Shown piece after piece: positions 50,927-51,681 of a DNA stretch of 51,681 nt; positions within the stretch are counted from its first letter, which is position 1; each line of letters begins with the position of its first letter. Under the pieces are notes generated by a model, which worked only from the letters and a program-made list of their open reading frames with translations, did not search any database and had not been told where the DNA came from. This DNA is from Caulobacter sp. UNC279MFTsu5.1 (GTDB lineage: Bacteria; Pseudomonadota; Alphaproteobacteria; Caulobacterales; Caulobacteraceae), in the NCBI RefSeq assembly GCF_900114015.1, contig NZ_FORN01000043.1, positions 1 through 51,681 on the forward strand, in the 5' to 3' direction. A program made the position numbers and the translations under genes.

Positions 50927-51681
50927 ATGCCGGCGGCACAGGCCAAGGCGCAGCAGCGCGGGCTCGACAACCACCAGCTCCTGGCGGCCTTGCGCGCCTT
51001 CCGACGCGGCGACTTCTCGGTGCGGCTGCCGACCGACCTGTCCGGCCTGGACGGCGAATTGGCCGAGGCGTTCAACGACGCCGTCAATCTGAACGATCAG
51101 ATGTCGAAGGAGTTCGAACGTCTCGGCGACGTGGTCGGCAAACAGGGCAAGATCAACCATCGCGCCCGTTTGCCGGGCGCCACCGGCTCGTGGGCCGCCA
51201 GCGTCGATGCGGTCAACAACCTGATCACGGACATGGTCCACCCGACGGCCGAAATGGCCCGGGTGATCGGCGCCACCGCCAAGGGCGACCTTAGCCAGAC
51301 GATGGACCTGGAGAACGAGGAGCGCCCGCTACGGGGCGAGTTCCTGCGCATCGGCAAGGTCGTCAACACCATGGTGGGCCAGCTGGGCTCGTTCGCCTCG
51401 GAAGTGACGCGGGTGGCCCGCGAGGTGGGCACCGAGGGCAAGCTGGGCGGCCAGGCCCAGGTGAAGGGCGTGGCCGGGACCTGGAAGGATCTGACCGACA
51501 ACGTCAATCTGATGGCCGCCAACCTGACGGGCCAGGTCCGCAACATCGCCGAGGTGACGACCGCCGTCGCCAACGGGGATTTGAGCCGCAAGATCACCGT
51601 CGACGTGAAGGGCGAGGTGCTGGAGCTGAAGAACACCATCAACACCATGGTGGACCAGCTCAACAGCTTCGCCTCGGAAGT
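50927..51681 (+). CDS. HAMP-array signalling protein, probable hybrid histidine kinase (3' end outside window)
   Basis: The open frame runs to the right edge (251 residues visible). The ATG at 50927 has GGAG 7 nt upstream. No membrane helix is seen at the N-terminus. From about residue 20 the chain is a run of HAMP-like units: ALRAFRRGDFSVRLP, then MARVIGATAKGDLSQTMDL, then ITEVTTAV-like IAEVTTAVANGDLSRKITV, with LGSFASEVTRVAREVGTEGK and TWKDLTDNVNLMAANLTGQV between. Such soluble poly-HAMP arrays are typical of Nik1-type (group III) hybrid histidine kinases that sense osmotic or envelope stress. The kinase and receiver parts would lie beyond the window. Confidence 0.85.
   Translation, partial: MPAAQAKAQQRGLDNHQLLAALRAFRRGDFSVRLPTDLSGLDGELAEAFNDAVNLNDQMSKEFERLGDVVGKQGKINHRARLPGATGSWAASVDAVNNLITDMVHPTAEMARVIGATAKGDLSQTMDLENEERPLRGEFLRIGKVVNTMVGQLGSFASEVTRVAREVGTEGKLGGQAQVKGVAGTWKDLTDNVNLMAANLTGQVRNIAEVTTAVANGDLSRKITVDVKGEVLELKNTINTMVDQLNSFASE

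Noticed and set aside
1..51681. CRISPR arrays, rRNA and tRNA genes
   Set aside because: I looked for regularly spaced direct repeats and for tRNA-like cloverleaf text and saw none; a tRNA or covariance-model search was not possible here.

Overview
The window is high-GC DNA, densely coding and with many ATGA stop/start overlaps. Gene content (MlaACDEF lipid transport, a ceramidase-like CREST protein, GH127 and DUF885 enzymes, FCD-type GntR control) and an intergenic mosaic repeat ending in CTAGAGC point to an alphaproteobacterium, most likely of the Caulobacterales (Caulobacter/Phenylobacterium type). No rRNA, tRNA, CRISPR array, transposase or integrase was seen. The assignment comes from reading protein motifs, not from a database search.

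Region 1 (about 0.3-16.4 kb) reads as one catabolic locus. A secreted DUF5695 putative glycosidase and a POT peptide transporter lie divergent to a Tat-exported GH127 beta-L-arabinofuranosidase and a DUF885 metallopeptidase. Next come a GntR/FCD regulator, 4-hydroxyproline 2-epimerase and a DapA-like deaminase on the minus strand. Opposite them are a D-hydroxyproline dehydrogenase, an M24 Xaa-Pro dipeptidase and an amino-acid permease. Four near-identical sites around GTATAC sit before the two enzyme operons, before the regulator and before the hydroxyproline genes. The best single explanation is a regulon for plant hydroxyproline-rich glycoprotein (extensin): remove beta-L-arabinose, cut and import peptides, release hydroxyproline and degrade it toward alpha-ketoglutarate.

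Region 2 (16.5-29.7 kb): an OhrR-type MarR regulator is followed by a surface-glycan locus. A coupled run encodes a ThDP enzyme, an SDR, a TIM-barrel isomerase, two more SDRs and an FkbM-type methyltransferase. After it, on alternating strands, come a GT2 glycosyltransferase, CDP-hexose genes (RfbH-, RfbG- and RfbF-like), an NAD-dependent epimerase/reductase and a single-domain NeuB-like synthase. The CDP branch (RfbF, RfbG, RfbH) points to a 3,6-dideoxyhexose or a branched derivative.

Region 3 (30.1-45.5 kb): after a CREST-family ceramidase-like gene and a striking AT-rich island of about 330 bp comes a compact contractile injection system (CIS). It encodes a cap-like protein, sheath, tube, LysM hub, VgrG-like spike, PAAR-like tip, gp25, a J-type baseplate protein fused to a BNR-like propeller, and tail protein I. 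These are followed by two paralogous one-TM proteins with PASTA repeats, a membrane HExxH+E protein and a small anchored protein. No tape measure, AAA+ ATPase or recognisable toxin is present, so this may be a minimal, possibly membrane-anchored CIS.

Region 4 (45.5-51.7 kb): a multi-TM protein on the minus strand, the mlaA-mlaC-mlaD-mlaE-mlaF operon with a small secreted protein, and the 5' part of a HAMP-array signalling protein running off the right edge.
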